DNA of 64,000 bases from Spirabiliibacterium falconis. Lineage in GTDB: Bacteria > Pseudomonadota > Gammaproteobacteria > Enterobacterales > Pasteurellaceae. The first letter of the stretch is position 1. Every line of letters begins with the position of its first letter. The stretch is taken from positions 62,001 through 126,000 of the forward strand of contig NZ_JABMIJ010000004.1 of assembly GCF_014885015.1 (NCBI RefSeq), written 5' to 3'. A program made the translations under genes and the position numbers. Shown piece by piece: positions 48,406 to 57,305 of the stretch. Under the pieces are notes generated by a model. That model searched no databases. It was not told where the DNA came from and saw nothing but the letters and a program-made list of their open reading frames with translations.

Positions 48406-49476
48406 TTACAACGTGCGGTCAACTAATTTGTGATGTAAGGATTTTAACAGGCTTTCCGTAGTTTCCCAATCAATACAGGCATCGGTGATCGATACGCCAT
48501 ATTTGAGTTGTGAGCGTGGTACATCGGCATTTTGATTACCTGCGTGAATATTACTTTCAATCATCAAGCCAGTAATAGATTGATTCCCTTGACAAATTTG
48601 TTCAACCGCACTTTCCGCTACGATTGCTTGGCGAGTGTAATCTTTATTCGAATTCCCATGGCTACAATCAATCATTATCGACTGCTCTAACCCTGCTTGT
48701 GCCAAAATTTGCTCACATTCTTTAACAAAGTGCGGTTCAAAATTCGGGGTTTTACCGCCACGTAAAATCACATGCCCATCACGATTCCCCGCAGTTTGCA
48801 GTAAACTCACTTGCCCTTTTTGGTTTATACCAATAAAGCGATGCCCCTGTGACGCCGCTTTAAGTGCATTGACAGCAACATCCAAACCGCCATCGGTGCC
48901 ATTTTTAAAGCCAACGGCCATTGATAACCCTGATGCCATTTCACGGTGTGTTTGCGATTCCGTCGTGCGCGCCCCAATTGCCGACCAACTGAACAACTCC
49001 GCCATATATTGTGGCGAGATAGGATCTAAAGCCTCACTGGCAAGTGGTAATCCCAACTTGATAATATCCAGCAAAAGTTTACGGGCTGTGTAAAGTCCAT
49101 GTTCCACATCAAAACTGCCATCTAAATGTGGATCATTGATCAATCCCTTCCACCCCACTGTTGTGCGTGGTTTTTCAAAATAAACGCGCATCACAATATA
49201 TAAGGTATCTTTCATTTCATCTGCCAATTTTTTCAAACGTTTGGCATAATCCAACGCCGCCTCTGGGTCATGAATAGAACATGGCCCAATCACGACCAAC
49301 AGGCGTTTATCACGCTTATGAATAATATCCGCAATTTCTTGACGTGTGCTGGCAATAAATTGTTTTTCATTCTCATTGAGTGGCAACTGCGCCTTTAATT
49401 CATATGGTGTGATCAGGATTTTCTCATCATCAATATTCACATTGTGCAGCATATCCTTATTGAGTACAGCGTTCAT
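48406..49476 (-). CDS. aroF: 3-Deoxy-7-phosphoheptulonate (DAHP) synthase, AroF type
   Basis: First step of the shikimate pathway, from PEP and erythrose-4-phosphate. It has 356 residues, the same length as E. coli AroF. Class I-alpha motifs: VVIGPCSIHDPEAALDYAKR (metal Cys), RVYFEKPRTTVGWKGLINDP, WSAIGARTTESQTHREMASG, HVILRGGKTPNFEP and MIDCSHGNSNK. Position directly upstream of tyrA and two TyrR boxes in front suggest the tyrosine-sensitive isozyme; the residues deciding inhibitor choice were not checked. Confidence 0.95.
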   Translation of the reverse strand: MNAVLNKDMLHNVNIDDEKILITPYELKAQLPLNENEKQFIASTRQEIADIIHKRDKRLLVVIGPCSIHDPEAALDYAKRLKKLADEMKDTLYIVMRVYFEKPRTTVGWKGLINDPHLDGSFDVEHGLYTARKLLLDIIKLGLPLASEALDPISPQYMAELFSWSAIGARTTESQTHREMASGLSMAVGFKNGTDGGLDVAVNALKAASQGHRFIGINQKGQVSLLQTAGNRDGHVILRGGKTPNFEPHFVKECEQILAQAGLEQSIMIDCSHGNSNKDYTRQAIVAESAVEQICQGNQSITGLMIESNIHAGNQNADVPRSQLKYGVSITDACIDWETTESLLKSLHHKLVDRTL

Positions 49477-49500
49477 GTTTGTTCCTATCTCTCTTTTTGT

Positions 49501-49541
49501 TGTAAAAAATTTATTACATACAATGTATTTTAATCGTTACA
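49501..49541 (-). promoter_or_regulatory. Two TyrR boxes in front of aroF
   Basis: TGTAAAAAATTTATTACA (49501-49518) fits the TyrR consensus TGTAAA-N6-TTTACA at 11 of 12 bases. TGTATTTTAATCGTTACA (49524-49541) fits at 9 of 12. Their centres are 23 bases apart, on one face of the helix, a strong-plus-weak pair like those in E. coli. A possible promoter (TTGTAA, 16 bases, TATGTA on the minus strand) lies within them. Confidence 0.75.
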
Positions 49542-49630
49542 ATACTATATTTTTCTGATGTTATCAAGAGAGAAAGGGAATGTAACCACACTTTTATTGC
49601 TGAAAAGTGCGGTTAGCGTGAAAAGGTTGC

Positions 49631-49659
49631 TTGCAATGGGCGTAAACTCACAGTAGAAT
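49631..49659 (+). promoter_or_regulatory. Predicted rpsO promoter
   Basis: TTGCAA (49631-49636), 17 bases, TAGAAT (49654-49659). The transcript would begin near 49666, giving a leader of about 65 bases before rpsO. Confidence 0.65.
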
Positions 49660-49730
49660 GCACATGCCTGTCATAGCTGAACTAGAGATCGGCTATTGAT
49701 GTATTTAACCAACTTAATTTAGGAGTTAAC

Positions 49731-50000
49731 ATGTCTCTAAGTGCTGAAGCAAAAGCGAAAATTATCGCAGAATTTGGTCGTGACGGTAAAGATACTGGTT
49801 CATCTGAAGTACAAATCGCATTACTCACTGCACAAATTAACCACTTACAAGCTCATTTCTCAGTTCATAAGAAAGATCACCATGGTCGTCGTGGTTTATT
49901 GCGTATGGTTTCGCGCCGTCGTAAATTATTAGATTACTTAAAACGTACTGATGTTCAATTGTATCTTTCTACTATTGAGCGTTTAGGTTTACGTCGCTAA
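49731..50000 (+). CDS. rpsO: Ribosomal protein S15
   Basis: Primary 16S rRNA-binding protein of the 30S platform. It has 89 residues, the universal length. [48 protein letters not shown] is the four-helix core with the rRNA-contacting [16 protein letters not shown] precedes the ATG. In E. coli S15 represses its own mRNA through a leader pseudoknot; the 65-base leader here could do likewise but I did not fold it. pnp, often next to rpsO, is absent: a terminator and tRNA gene follow. Confidence 0.98.
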   Translation: MSLSAEAKAKIIAEFGRDGKDTGSSEVQIALLTAQINHLQAHFSVHKKDHHGRRGLLRMVSRRRKLLDYLKRTDVQLYLSTIERLGLRR

Positions 50001-50020
50001 TCGTAACTCTTTTATGTTTC

Positions 50021-50046
50021 AAAACCTGCTTCGGCAGGTTTTTTTA
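50021..50046 (+). terminator. Terminator of rpsO
   Basis: AACCTGC, loop TTCG, GCAGGTT followed by a run of T: a stable tetraloop terminator. Confidence 0.92.
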
Positions 50047-50120
50047 TACGCAAAATGACTAAGACTGACCGCACTTTGCATATTATTTCCGCAATCAAAA
50101 CAATTCTTTTTAATTCCTTG

Positions 50121-50149
50121 TTGACTTAGCAAGGCGAAGTTTGTATCAT
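50121..50149 (+). promoter_or_regulatory. Promoter of tRNA-Ser
   Basis: TTGACT (50121-50126), 17 bases, TATCAT (50144-50149), about 15 bases before the mature tRNA. Confidence 0.75.
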
Positions 50150-50164
50150 CTGCACCACTTCAAC

Positions 50165-50255
50165 GGAGGAATGGTCGAGTGGTTGAAGGCACCGGTCTTG
50201 AAAACCGGCGAGGGTTGATAGCCCTCCGTGAGTTCGAATCTCACTTCCTCCGCCA
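50165..50255 (+). tRNA. tRNA-Ser (anticodon UGA)
   Basis: A 91-base class II tRNA with encoded CCA. Acceptor GGAGGAA pairs with TTCCTCC (50245-50251), discriminator G, then CCA. The anticodon loop CTTGAAA (anticodon TGA at 50199-50201) is closed by CCGGT/ACCGG. The long variable arm (GCGAGGGTTGATAGCCCTCC) is typical for serine, and the T loop is GTTCGAATC. It reads UCA and UCG-type codons. It has its own promoter and terminator; no integrase or duplicated tRNA end is seen nearby. Confidence 0.97.
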
Positions 50256-50261
50256 TATTTC

Positions 50262-50290
50262 AAAAAACCGCACATTAATGTGCGGTTTTT
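50262..50290 (+). terminator. Terminator of tRNA-Ser, uptake-signal derived
   Basis: AAAAACCGCACA, loop TTAA, TGTGCGGTTTTT: near-uptake-signal arms twelve bases long, flanked by A and T runs. Confidence 0.85.
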
Positions 50291-50302
50291 GCATTTTAAA
50301 CG

Positions 50303-51562
50303 TTACTGATTTAATGTCCGTAAAAGTGCGGTATAAATTTCATATGCGGTGAGTAACTGCCGCTCATCAAAATCAAATTCCGCTTGATGATGCCCTGCCG
50401 TTCTATCCGCACCTACGATAAAATAAATCGCTTTTCCACCATGTTGCTGCACCCGTTTCCCCAAAATAGTTGCGTCTTCACTACCATTAAACGGATGATT
50501 TTCAACAACATTTTGAACGGCGTGCGTATTTTTCGCAATCTGACCAATGAGCGTTATCAGTTCATCATCATTAATGAGATCGACCGCTTCTCCCATCACT
50601 TCGGTTTCTAATTCAACCCCAAAGCTAGTCGCAATGCCCTGTGCGATCGACATCACATTATCAACCATATATTGATTAATCTTGGCATTTTCACCCCGCA
50701 CTTCCAATTGAAGTTGGGCATAACTTGGAATGACATTACGCCCTTCCCCCGCATTAAAAACACCTACATTAATGCGTGTCATACCGTCGCCATGGCGTGA
50801 GATGCTGTGTAATTGCGTGACGCAGTGAGCCGCTGCTAAGAGTGCATTCTGCCCTAAATGTGGGCTTGCTCCTGCGTGTGCGGGTTTGCCGCGATAACGC
50901 AAGTCAATTTTCGTTGTACAAAGAAAATTTGTTGGATTGGTGATAATCGTGCCTGAATCAGCACAAAAACTGAGATGCGATCCTGCAAAATAATCCACAT
51001 CATCCACAATACCACTTGCCGCTATCGCAGCCGCTCCCCGTACACCTTCTTCCGCTGGCTGAAAAATCAGTTTGATTTTTCCCGAAAGTTGTGTGGCATT
51101 CTCACTTATCCATTGGGCAACACCTAAGCCTATCGCTGTATGCCCATCATGCCCACAGGCGTGCATTAGCCCATTCTGTTGTGAACGAAATGCTTCTTGA
51201 TTAGGAATGTGTTGCTCATTATGGGTTTCATGCACGTTAACGCAATCAATATCAAACCGAAGTGCGGTGGTCGGTCCTTTACGCCCTGTATCCCAAATGG
51301 CAACACAGCCTGTATACTCCTCCATTTTTGCTAACCATTGCGGATTTGCACCTGCGGTAATTGCGTTGTCTAAGCCTTGTTGAACAACGGCAGCAACACG
51401 ACCGCGCACAAAATCTGGGTTAATAATTTTACGCCCGACTAGCACTTCAAATCCCATGCTAGATAGCCGTTCACAGAGTTTTGTGGTAGTTAAAAATTCC
51501 GCCCAGCCCGTTTCAGGAAAACGATGGAACTCTCTTCGCCATTGAATCAATTGCGCTAACAT
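50303..51562 (-). CDS. M20-family amidohydrolase, AbgA-like
   Basis: Zinc peptidase/amidohydrolase of 419 residues. It resembles subunit A of E. coli p-aminobenzoyl-glutamate hydrolase: WRREFHRFPETGWAEFLT, then MHACGHDGHTAIGLG (metal site), IKLIFQPAEEGVRGA (metal/general base), HAGASPHLGQNALLAAAHCV, and GSEDATILGKRVQQHGGKA with AGHHQAEFDFDE near the end. No AbgB partner is next to it. GAGGG precedes the ATG; it follows the DcuC-type gene by ten bases, so the carrier probably feeds this enzyme. Related enzymes include hippurate and N-acetyl-amino-acid hydrolases; the substrate is not certain. Confidence 0.85.
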   Translation of the reverse strand: MLAQLIQWRREFHRFPETGWAEFLTTTKLCERLSSMGFEVLVGRKIINPDFVRGRVAAVVQQGLDNAITAGANPQWLAKMEEYTGCVAIWDTGRKGPTTALRFDIDCVNVHETHNEQHIPNQEAFRSQQNGLMHACGHDGHTAIGLGVAQWISENATQLSGKIKLIFQPAEEGVRGAAAIAASGIVDDVDYFAGSHLSFCADSGTIITNPTNFLCTTKIDLRYRGKPAHAGASPHLGQNALLAAAHCVTQLHSISRHGDGMTRINVGVFNAGEGRNVIPSYAQLQLEVRGENAKINQYMVDNVMSIAQGIATSFGVELETEVMGEAVDLINDDELITLIGQIAKNTHAVQNVVENHPFNGSEDATILGKRVQQHGGKAIYFIVGADRTAGHHQAEFDFDERQLLTAYEIYTALLRTLNQ

Positions 51563-51572
51563 TTTCCCTCAC

Positions 51573-52865
51573 TTATAGCATGACCAATGCTAAGAAAATA
51601 ATGGCTAATACCATTCCTGGTGCTGTCCGTTTGATCATATCAATCGGATTAACACCTGCAAGACCTGCACAAACAATCGTTACCCCAGCAATAGGTGACG
51701 CTGTTCTACCAATTGCTCCAGCAACGGCTGCCGCCATACCAAGATTCACAAATTCATAGCCAAGCTCTGGTGCATGAGGTGTAACGGCACGATTAAATGC
51801 AATCGCTGCGGCATCCCCCGAGCCAGTAATAATACCCATCAAAAATGGACCTACTGTTGCTCCCCAGCGTACAAATTCATTGGAATCTTTCAAAAAGTTA
51901 ATTGCAGAATCAATTGCGCCTGTCGCTTTTAATCCCGCTACAAAAACACTTGCGGTAATGATAATCCCCATAATATCTGCATAAGAATTTCCCATTCCTT
52001 TAAAAAATTGATCGGTAATTTTTCCTGGTGATGTTCTGGTTACTAATACCGCATAAATCGCACCGATTAGCATGGCTTCAGGCACTTTCATTTTTGTCCA
52101 CGCAAGCCACTCAACTTGATTTAAGCTCGTTCCACCGATGATCAAAATAACCAATGGCACCAAAGGAGCTAATGCGTACAATATATTGACTTTCAAGACG
52201 TGAGACTCTGCTTCTTTATTCTTTTCTTTATATTCATCCCTAAACTTTTGCCCGTAATCCCCTAAAATAATCGCAAGAATAGTTAATGTAACTGTGCCAA
52301 TCGCGGCTGCAGTTAGTGTATATGGCGCATGCACCATATGAATTTCAGCAATCGACATATCAACAAATTCACTAATAATTGCAGCATGTGATGACCCTGG
52401 ACTTAACATCGAACCATATGTTCCTGCTAAAATAGCCGCCCCCGCCATTGCTGGACGAACCCCCGCAGCGATTAATACAGGAATAAGCGTCGCCCCAACT
52501 GCCGCCGCACAGCCTGCCGCTGACGGAATCGCAATATTGATAAAAAAGGTCAAAATCGTTGCAATAGGAATAAGGAAAAATTTCAATCCGCCCAGCGGTT
52601 TTGTTAAAAGATGAACCAAATGAATATCACATTCCGTAAATTTCATCACATAAGCAAACCCCATACTGGCGCAAATTGCCATAATTAAGTTGGCACTTGT
52701 CATACTTTTTGAAAAAGCTTCTAATGCCCCCATCGGGTTCATAGCCAACACCGCCATCAATAACCCAACGCCAAACAATACTGCACGCGTATCGTATTTC
52801 TTGATTAATAAAATAATGGCTGTTACAACCCCTAAAACGGCAATAATCATATTTCCATAATCCAT
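51573..52865 (-). CDS. DcuC-family anaerobic C4-dicarboxylate-type transporter
   Basis: Inner membrane carrier of 430 residues with about twelve helices. Family stretches include TKPLGGLKFFLIPIATILTF, NIAIPSAAGCAAAVGATLIPVL, GTYGSMLSPGSSHAAIISEF, and GIITGSGDAAAIAFNRAVTP with GRTASPIAGVTIVCAG. DcuC moves succinate/fumarate in E. coli, but members next to amidohydrolases may carry amino-acid conjugates. Here it is between an AbgA-like and, divergently, an AllC-like enzyme, so I infer uptake of an N-substituted amino acid or ureide. AGGAGG precedes the ATG. Confidence 0.85.
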   Translation of the reverse strand: MDYGNMIIAVLGVVTAIILLIKKYDTRAVLFGVGLLMAVLAMNPMGALEAFSKSMTSANLIMAICASMGFAYVMKFTECDIHLVHLLTKPLGGLKFFLIPIATILTFFINIAIPSAAGCAAAVGATLIPVLIAAGVRPAMAGAAILAGTYGSMLSPGSSHAAIISEFVDMSIAEIHMVHAPYTLTAAAIGTVTLTILAIILGDYGQKFRDEYKEKNKEAESHVLKVNILYALAPLVPLVILIIGGTSLNQVEWLAWTKMKVPEAMLIGAIYAVLVTRTSPGKITDQFFKGMGNSYADIMGIIITASVFVAGLKATGAIDSAINFLKDSNEFVRWGATVGPFLMGIITGSGDAAAIAFNRAVTPHAPELGYEFVNLGMAAAVAGAIGRTASPIAGVTIVCAGLAGVNPIDMIKRTAPGMVLAIIFLALVML

Positions 52866-52993
52866 AAAGCCTCCTTTTTTATCAATTGTTTTTGTAAAAA
52901 CAACGAAATTAACGTCAATTTGATTCTACTAAAATATATCTTCACTTATACTGTTTTAGATCACATTTTGAACATTTAAAGGAGAATAACCTT

Positions 52994-54229
52994 ATGAATA
53001 TTAAAAGAATGCGAACAATGATAGAAAAAATTGCCACATTTTCTTGTCATCCTCACAACATCACTCGTTTAGCGTATTCTCCCGAAGATATCCAGGCACG
53101 AGATTATGTGCTCTCCATCGCACAGCAAAATGGGCTAACGACCAGAATAGATGCTATTGGCAATGCCTTTATCCGCCGTGATGGACGTGATAATAACCTA
53201 CCAGCAGTTGCATTTGGATCGCACTTAGATTCTGTTATTGATGCGGGTAAATTCGACGGTGTTCTAGGCTGCATTGCAGGATTTGAAATTTTACTGCAGT
53301 TACAAGAAAATCAAATCCCCACCCATCGCCCGCTGGAACTGATTATATTTGCATGTGAAGAATCAAGTCGCTTCCGCTTTGCTACATTAGGAAGCAAAGT
53401 GATGTGTAATGTTGTCAGCCATGAGAAGCTCGCCAGCCTCAGCGACGAGCAAGGCATCTCATTTCCTGATGCCATTCAACAGGCTGGATTCAACCTTGGT
53501 AACATTGAATCCGCACGTTGTAAACCGCAACATTATCACGCATTTTTAGAATTACATATTGAACAAGGTCCGCTCCTTGAGCAAGAACATAAAACCATCG
53601 GCATTGTAACGGGCATCGCAGCACCTATTCGTGCCATTGCCCGTATTTATGGGCAAGCTGATCACTCAGGTGCCACCGCAATGCAATATCGCCATGATGC
53701 ACTATTAGCTGGCTGTGAAATCGCATTGGCTCTGGAGCAAAGTGCGGTGAATGCCAAACACAGCAGTGTCGCGACCGTCGGACAAATGTCGGCAAAACCT
53801 GGCGTGATGAATGTTGTGCCTGGATTTTGTGAGCTATTGATTGATATTCGTGGTTGCCATCTTGACGCACGAGAATCCATTCTCACCGCACTTCAACAAA
53901 AAATCACCACCATTGAAACAACGCGGGGCGTACGCATTGAACTTGAGATCATCTCCAAAGATGGCCCTGTTATGTTAGATTCCGCCTTACAAGATGAACT
54001 CATTCGCCAATGTGAACGCCTAAATTACCGCTATGAATTAATGCCAAGTGGTGCAGGGCATGACGCCATGCATATGACCCTTATCTGCCCAAGTGCAATG
54101 ATTTTTATTCCTTCTATTAAGGGCATTAGCCATAATCCTTTAGAAAATAGCCACTGGCACGATGTGTTAGCAGGTGCAAACCTCCTCAAAGAAACCGTTC
54201 TCTCCATTGCAAATACGACCGCACTTTAA
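52994..54229 (+). CDS. Zn-dependent hydrolase, allantoate amidohydrolase / N-carbamoylase family
   Basis: M20 enzyme of 411 residues, the length of E. coli AllC. Motifs: FGSHLDSVIDAGKFDGVLG (metal site), IIFACEESSRFRFATLGSK (general base pair EE), FLELHIEQGPLLEQE, GQADHSGATAMQYRHDALLA, and SGAGHDAMHM near the end with IFIPSIKGISHNPLE. The family includes allantoate deiminase, ureidoglycolate and N-carbamoyl-amino-acid hydrolases. No allantoin-pathway gene is near, so AllC function is not claimed. AAAGGAG precedes ATG 52994. The last codons ACG ACC GCA CTT TAA are an uptake signal that starts the terminator. Divergent from the DcuC-type gene. Confidence 0.88.
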   Translation: MNIKRMRTMIEKIATFSCHPHNITRLAYSPEDIQARDYVLSIAQQNGLTTRIDAIGNAFIRRDGRDNNLPAVAFGSHLDSVIDAGKFDGVLGCIAGFEILLQLQENQIPTHRPLELIIFACEESSRFRFATLGSKVMCNVVSHEKLASLSDEQGISFPDAIQQAGFNLGNIESARCKPQHYHAFLELHIEQGPLLEQEHKTIGIVTGIAAPIRAIARIYGQADHSGATAMQYRHDALLAGCEIALALEQSAVNAKHSSVATVGQMSAKPGVMNVVPGFCELLIDIRGCHLDARESILTALQQKITTIETTRGVRIELEIISKDGPVMLDSALQDELIRQCERLNYRYELMPSGAGHDAMHMTLICPSAMIFIPSIKGISHNPLENSHWHDVLAGANLLKETVLSIANTTAL

Positions 54230-54241
54230 CGTGCGGTTTTT
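54218..54241 (+). terminator. Paired uptake-signal terminator at the end of the AllC-like gene
   Basis: ACCGCAC, loop TTTAAC, GTGCGGT then TTTTT. The left arm and the stop codon of the gene are the same bases. Confidence 0.85.
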
Positions 54242-54258
54242 ATGCTCCGCTAAAATAA

Positions 54259-54274
54259 TTTGATATACATCACA
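54259..54274 (-). promoter_or_regulatory. CRP-binding site of the rbs operon
   Basis: TGTGATGTATATCAAA on the minus strand fits the CRP core TGTGA-N6-TCACA at 9 of 10 bases. Its centre is about 61 bases before the predicted rbs start, the class I position. Confidence 0.75.
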
Positions 54275-54292
54275 AATTCGAAACAAAGCACT

Positions 54293-54321
54293 TTAACCTG
54301 CTGTTTCGTTCCCTGTACACT
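54293..54321 (+). promoter_or_regulatory. Predicted rbsD promoter
   Basis: TTAACC (54293-54298), 17 bases, TACACT (54316-54321). Modest match to consensus, as expected for an activator-dependent promoter; CGAAAC and GTTTCG half-operators lie on each side of the -35. Confidence 0.55.
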
Positions 54322-54324
54322 TCT

Positions 54325-54340
54325 ATCGAAACGTTTCGAT
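54325..54340 (+). promoter_or_regulatory. RbsR operator
   Basis: Perfect 16-base palindrome ATCGAAACGTTTCGAT just after the -10 box, with the central CG typical of LacI-family operators and the same core as E. coli RbsR sites. The repressor gene is the last of the operon. Confidence 0.88.
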
Positions 54341-54363
54341 GAAAGTATAAGGATGACAGCATA

Positions 54364-54783
54364 ATGAAAAAAACAGCCCTCTTAAATCAACCTATTTCAT
54401 CACTGATTGCCAGTCTCGGGCACACGGATAGCCTTGTGATATGCGATGCAGGTTTGCCAATTCCAACGCATTCCACCCGAATTGATCTGGCACTAACGTC
54501 AGGCGTTCCATCGTTTATACAAACAGTGCAAGCCGTTTCCAGCGAGCTTTTTATTGAAAGTGCGGTTATTGCAGAAGAAATTAAACAGCACAGCCCTGCC
54601 ATGCACACCCAGCTATTAACACTACTAACCCTGATAGAACAGCAACAGCAGCGTAAAATTTCAGTTACCTATGTTACCCACGCAATATTTAAACAACAAA
54701 CACAGCAGGCAAAAGGCATTATTCGCACGGGCGAATGTACACCTTATGCCAACATTATTTTACATTCTGGCGTGCCATTTTAG
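54364..54783 (+). CDS. rbsD: D-ribose pyranase
   Basis: Interconverts the pyranose and furanose forms of ribose so that RbsK can phosphorylate it. It has 139 residues (E. coli 139). MKKTALLNQPISSLIASLGHTD and CDAGLPIP carry the catalytic His and Asp of the RbsD/FucU fold; FKQQTQQAKGIIRTGECTPYAN is the family C-terminus. First gene of the operon, immediately after the RbsR operator, with AAGGA in front. Confidence 0.96.
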   Translation: MKKTALLNQPISSLIASLGHTDSLVICDAGLPIPTHSTRIDLALTSGVPSFIQTVQAVSSELFIESAVIAEEIKQHSPAMHTQLLTLLTLIEQQQQRKISVTYVTHAIFKQQTQQAKGIIRTGECTPYANIILHSGVPF

Positions 54784-54792
54784 GAGCGGATA

Positions 54793-56286
54793 ATGTCTAA
54801 CCCTATTTTACATATTCAAGGCATCAATAAAGCCTTTCCTGGTGTAAAAGCGTTAAATAACGCTTGCCTGAATGTTTACCCTGGGCGCGTGATGGCGCTG
54901 TTAGGGGAAAATGGTGCGGGCAAATCAACACTGATGAAAGTGTTGACAGGGATTTATCACAAAGACAGCGGCGTGATTCACTATCAAGGCAAAGAGGTTA
55001 TTTTCGATAATCCTAAACATTCTCAAGAAGCTGGCATCAGTATTATTCATCAAGAATTGAATATTATTGATAATTTAACCATTGCCGAAAACATTTTTCT
55101 TGGGCGTGAATTTGTCCACCCTTCTGGTCGTATTAATTGGACAGAAATGTACGCACAAGCCGATCGTTTATTAGCAAAATTGGGCGTAAAGCATGCCAGT
55201 TCCACATTGGCAGGCTCATTGTCTATCGGCGATAAACAGATGGTGGAAATCGCAAAAGCCCTTAGCTTTGAATCTCATATTATCATTATGGACGAACCCA
55301 CTGATGCGTTGACCGATACAGAAACCGAAAGTCTATTTAACATTATTCATGAATTAAAATCTCAAGGGCGTGGCATTGTTTATATCTCCCACCGCTTAAA
55401 AGAAATTTTTGAAATTTGCGATGATGTCACGATTTTACGCGACGGAGAATTTATTGCTGAAAAACCCGTCAATCAATTAGATGAAGATCACTTAATTGAA
55501 TTAATGGTCGGTCGTCGTTTAGATGATCGCTATCCTCATCTGGAAAAACCGATTGGAAAAATAGCCCTTGAGGTTAAACATCTCAGCGGCAGTGGTGTTC
55601 ACGATGTGAATTTTACGCTTCATCAAGGAGAAATTCTTGGCATTTCTGGGCTGATGGGAGCTGGGCGTAGTGAGCTGATGAAAGTTATCTATGGCGCACT
55701 ACCTAAAAGTGCGGGTGAAATAGCCCTAAATGGAAAGGTCATTCACATTCGTTCTGCCCAAGATGGGCTGAAAAATGGCATTGTATATATTTCTGAAGAC
55801 CGAAAAGGCGATGGCTTAATATTGGGCATGTCAGTTAAAGAAAATATGACCTTACCCGCACTTGACTATTTTTCTTGTGTCTTTGGCTATATCAATAAAA
55901 AAGAAGAGCACCTCACCGTGGATGATTTTATCCGCCTTTTTAATATAAAAACCCCTAAACGAGAACAAGAAGTTGGTCTCCTTTCAGGCGGCAATCAACA
56001 AAAAGTGGCGATTGCTAAGGGGCTGATCACTCGCCCTAATGTCCTTATTTTAGATGAACCTACACGTGGTGTTGATGTCGGGGCAAAAAAAGAAATTTAT
56101 CAATTGATTAATCAATTTAAAGATCAAGGGTTAAGCATCATTTTAGTGTCATCTGAAATGCCCGAAGTTTTAGGCATGAGCGATCGCATTTTAGTGATGC
56201 ACGAAGGACGAATAACAGGTGAGTTCACACGGCAACAAGCAACTCAAGAAGCATTACTCGCCGCCGCTATTGGAAAAATATCATAA
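54793..56286 (+). CDS. rbsA: Ribose ABC transporter, ATP-binding protein
   Basis: Two-domain ATPase energising ribose import. It has 497 residues (E. coli 501). First half: GENGAGKST (Walker A, about residues 38-46), [15 protein letters not shown] and [15 protein letters not shown]. Second half: a degenerate Walker [14 protein letters not shown] and [15 protein letters not shown], with [15 protein letters not shown]. This unequal pair is the norm for RbsA-type transporters. AGGAG lies ahead of the ATG; nine bases after rbsD. Confidence 0.97.
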   Translation: MSNPILHIQGINKAFPGVKALNNACLNVYPGRVMALLGENGAGKSTLMKVLTGIYHKDSGVIHYQGKEVIFDNPKHSQEAGISIIHQELNIIDNLTIAENIFLGREFVHPSGRINWTEMYAQADRLLAKLGVKHASSTLAGSLSIGDKQMVEIAKALSFESHIIIMDEPTDALTDTETESLFNIIHELKSQGRGIVYISHRLKEIFEICDDVTILRDGEFIAEKPVNQLDEDHLIELMVGRRLDDRYPHLEKPIGKIALEVKHLSGSGVHDVNFTLHQGEILGISGLMGAGRSELMKVIYGALPKSAGEIALNGKVIHIRSAQDGLKNGIVYISEDRKGDGLILGMSVKENMTLPALDYFSCVFGYINKKEEHLTVDDFIRLFNIKTPKREQEVGLLSGGNQQKVAIAKGLITRPNVLILDEPTRGVDVGAKKEIYQLINQFKDQGLSIILVSSEMPEVLGMSDRILVMHEGRITGEFTRQQATQEALLAAAIGKIS

Positions 56287-56299
56287 CGAGGATAATAAC

Positions 56300-57277
56300 A
56301 TGACCGCACTTTCTGCTAATAAAAAATCCTTTCACTTAGGCACATTTTTGCTTGAGCAACGTTCTATTATTGCTCTATTACTGCTCATTGCGATTGTTTC
56401 TACCCTAAATCCGCACTTTTTTAGTGTAGATAACTTAATGAATATTTTACGGCAAACCTCTGTCAATGCCATTATTGCGGTTGGGATGACCTTTGTCATT
56501 CTTATCGCAGGTATCGATCTGTCCGTCGGTTCAGTGCTGGCCTTAACTGGCGCATTTGCCGCCTCGATGATCAGTGTCGATATGTCTGTCTTTATCGTCA
56601 TCCCACTCGTTTTATTAAGCGGCTTATTACTTGGTGGCATCAGCGGGCTCATTGTTGCCAAAGGCAATGTGCAAGCCTTTATTGCTACCTTAGTCACAAT
56701 GACCTTATTGCGTGGTGTAACGATGGTTTACACAGATGGTCGCCCTATCAGTACAGGTTTTTCAGACAATGCTGAATTATTCAACTGGATTGGCAGTGGC
56801 TATTTTATCGGTATCCCTGTTCCCATTTGGATTATGGCGTTCGTATTTCTGATTGCGTGGTATATCCTGCAACACACTCGCATGGGGCGTTATATCTACG
56901 CACTGGGCGGAAACGAAGCAGCAACGCGACTGTCTGGTATCAATGTTACCCGCATTAAACTGTTTGTTTTTTCGGTTTGTGGCCTACTCTCCGCCTTAGC
57001 AGGACTCATTGTCACCTCACGCCTTTCATCAGCCCAACCGACCGCTGGTGTCAGCTATGAATTAGATGCTATTGCCGCCGTTGTTGTGGGAGGCACAAGT
57101 TTAATGGGTGGAAAAGGGCGTGTCATGGGCACACTGATTGGTGCATTAATTATTGGTTTTTTAAATAATGCGCTCAATATTCTGGATATTTCATCGTATT
57201 ACCAAATGATTGCCAAAGCTCTCGTCATTCTTGCTGCCGTATTAGCAGATAACTACCTTGGTAGAGCCAAAGCATAA
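56300..57277 (+). CDS. rbsC: Ribose ABC transporter, permease
   Basis: Inner membrane channel of the ribose importer. It has 325 residues (E. coli 321) with about eight to ten helices. NALAV-type segments: [47 protein letters not shown], and [25 protein letters not shown] are family hallmarks. I chose ATG 56300, preceded by CGAGGA; the open frame reaches back into rbsA. The first codons (ATG ACC GCA CTT TCT) are an uptake signal, so MTALS replaces the usual start. Confidence 0.96.
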   Translation: MTALSANKKSFHLGTFLLEQRSIIALLLLIAIVSTLNPHFFSVDNLMNILRQTSVNAIIAVGMTFVILIAGIDLSVGSVLALTGAFAASMISVDMSVFIVIPLVLLSGLLLGGISGLIVAKGNVQAFIATLVTMTLLRGVTMVYTDGRPISTGFSDNAELFNWIGSGYFIGIPVPIWIMAFVFLIAWYILQHTRMGRYIYALGGNEAATRLSGINVTRIKLFVFSVCGLLSALAGLIVTSRLSSAQPTAGVSYELDAIAAVVVGGTSLMGGKGRVMGTLIGALIIGFLNNALNILDISSYYQMIAKALVILAAVLADNYLGRAKA

Positions 57278-57305
57278 ATTCTCACTCACCTCAAAGGAGA
57301 TTACT

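Noticed and set aside
50165-50255. tRNA-Ser as an integration site for the salvage cluster
   Set aside because: No integrase, no repeated tRNA 3' end and normal uptake-signal density in the genes that follow.
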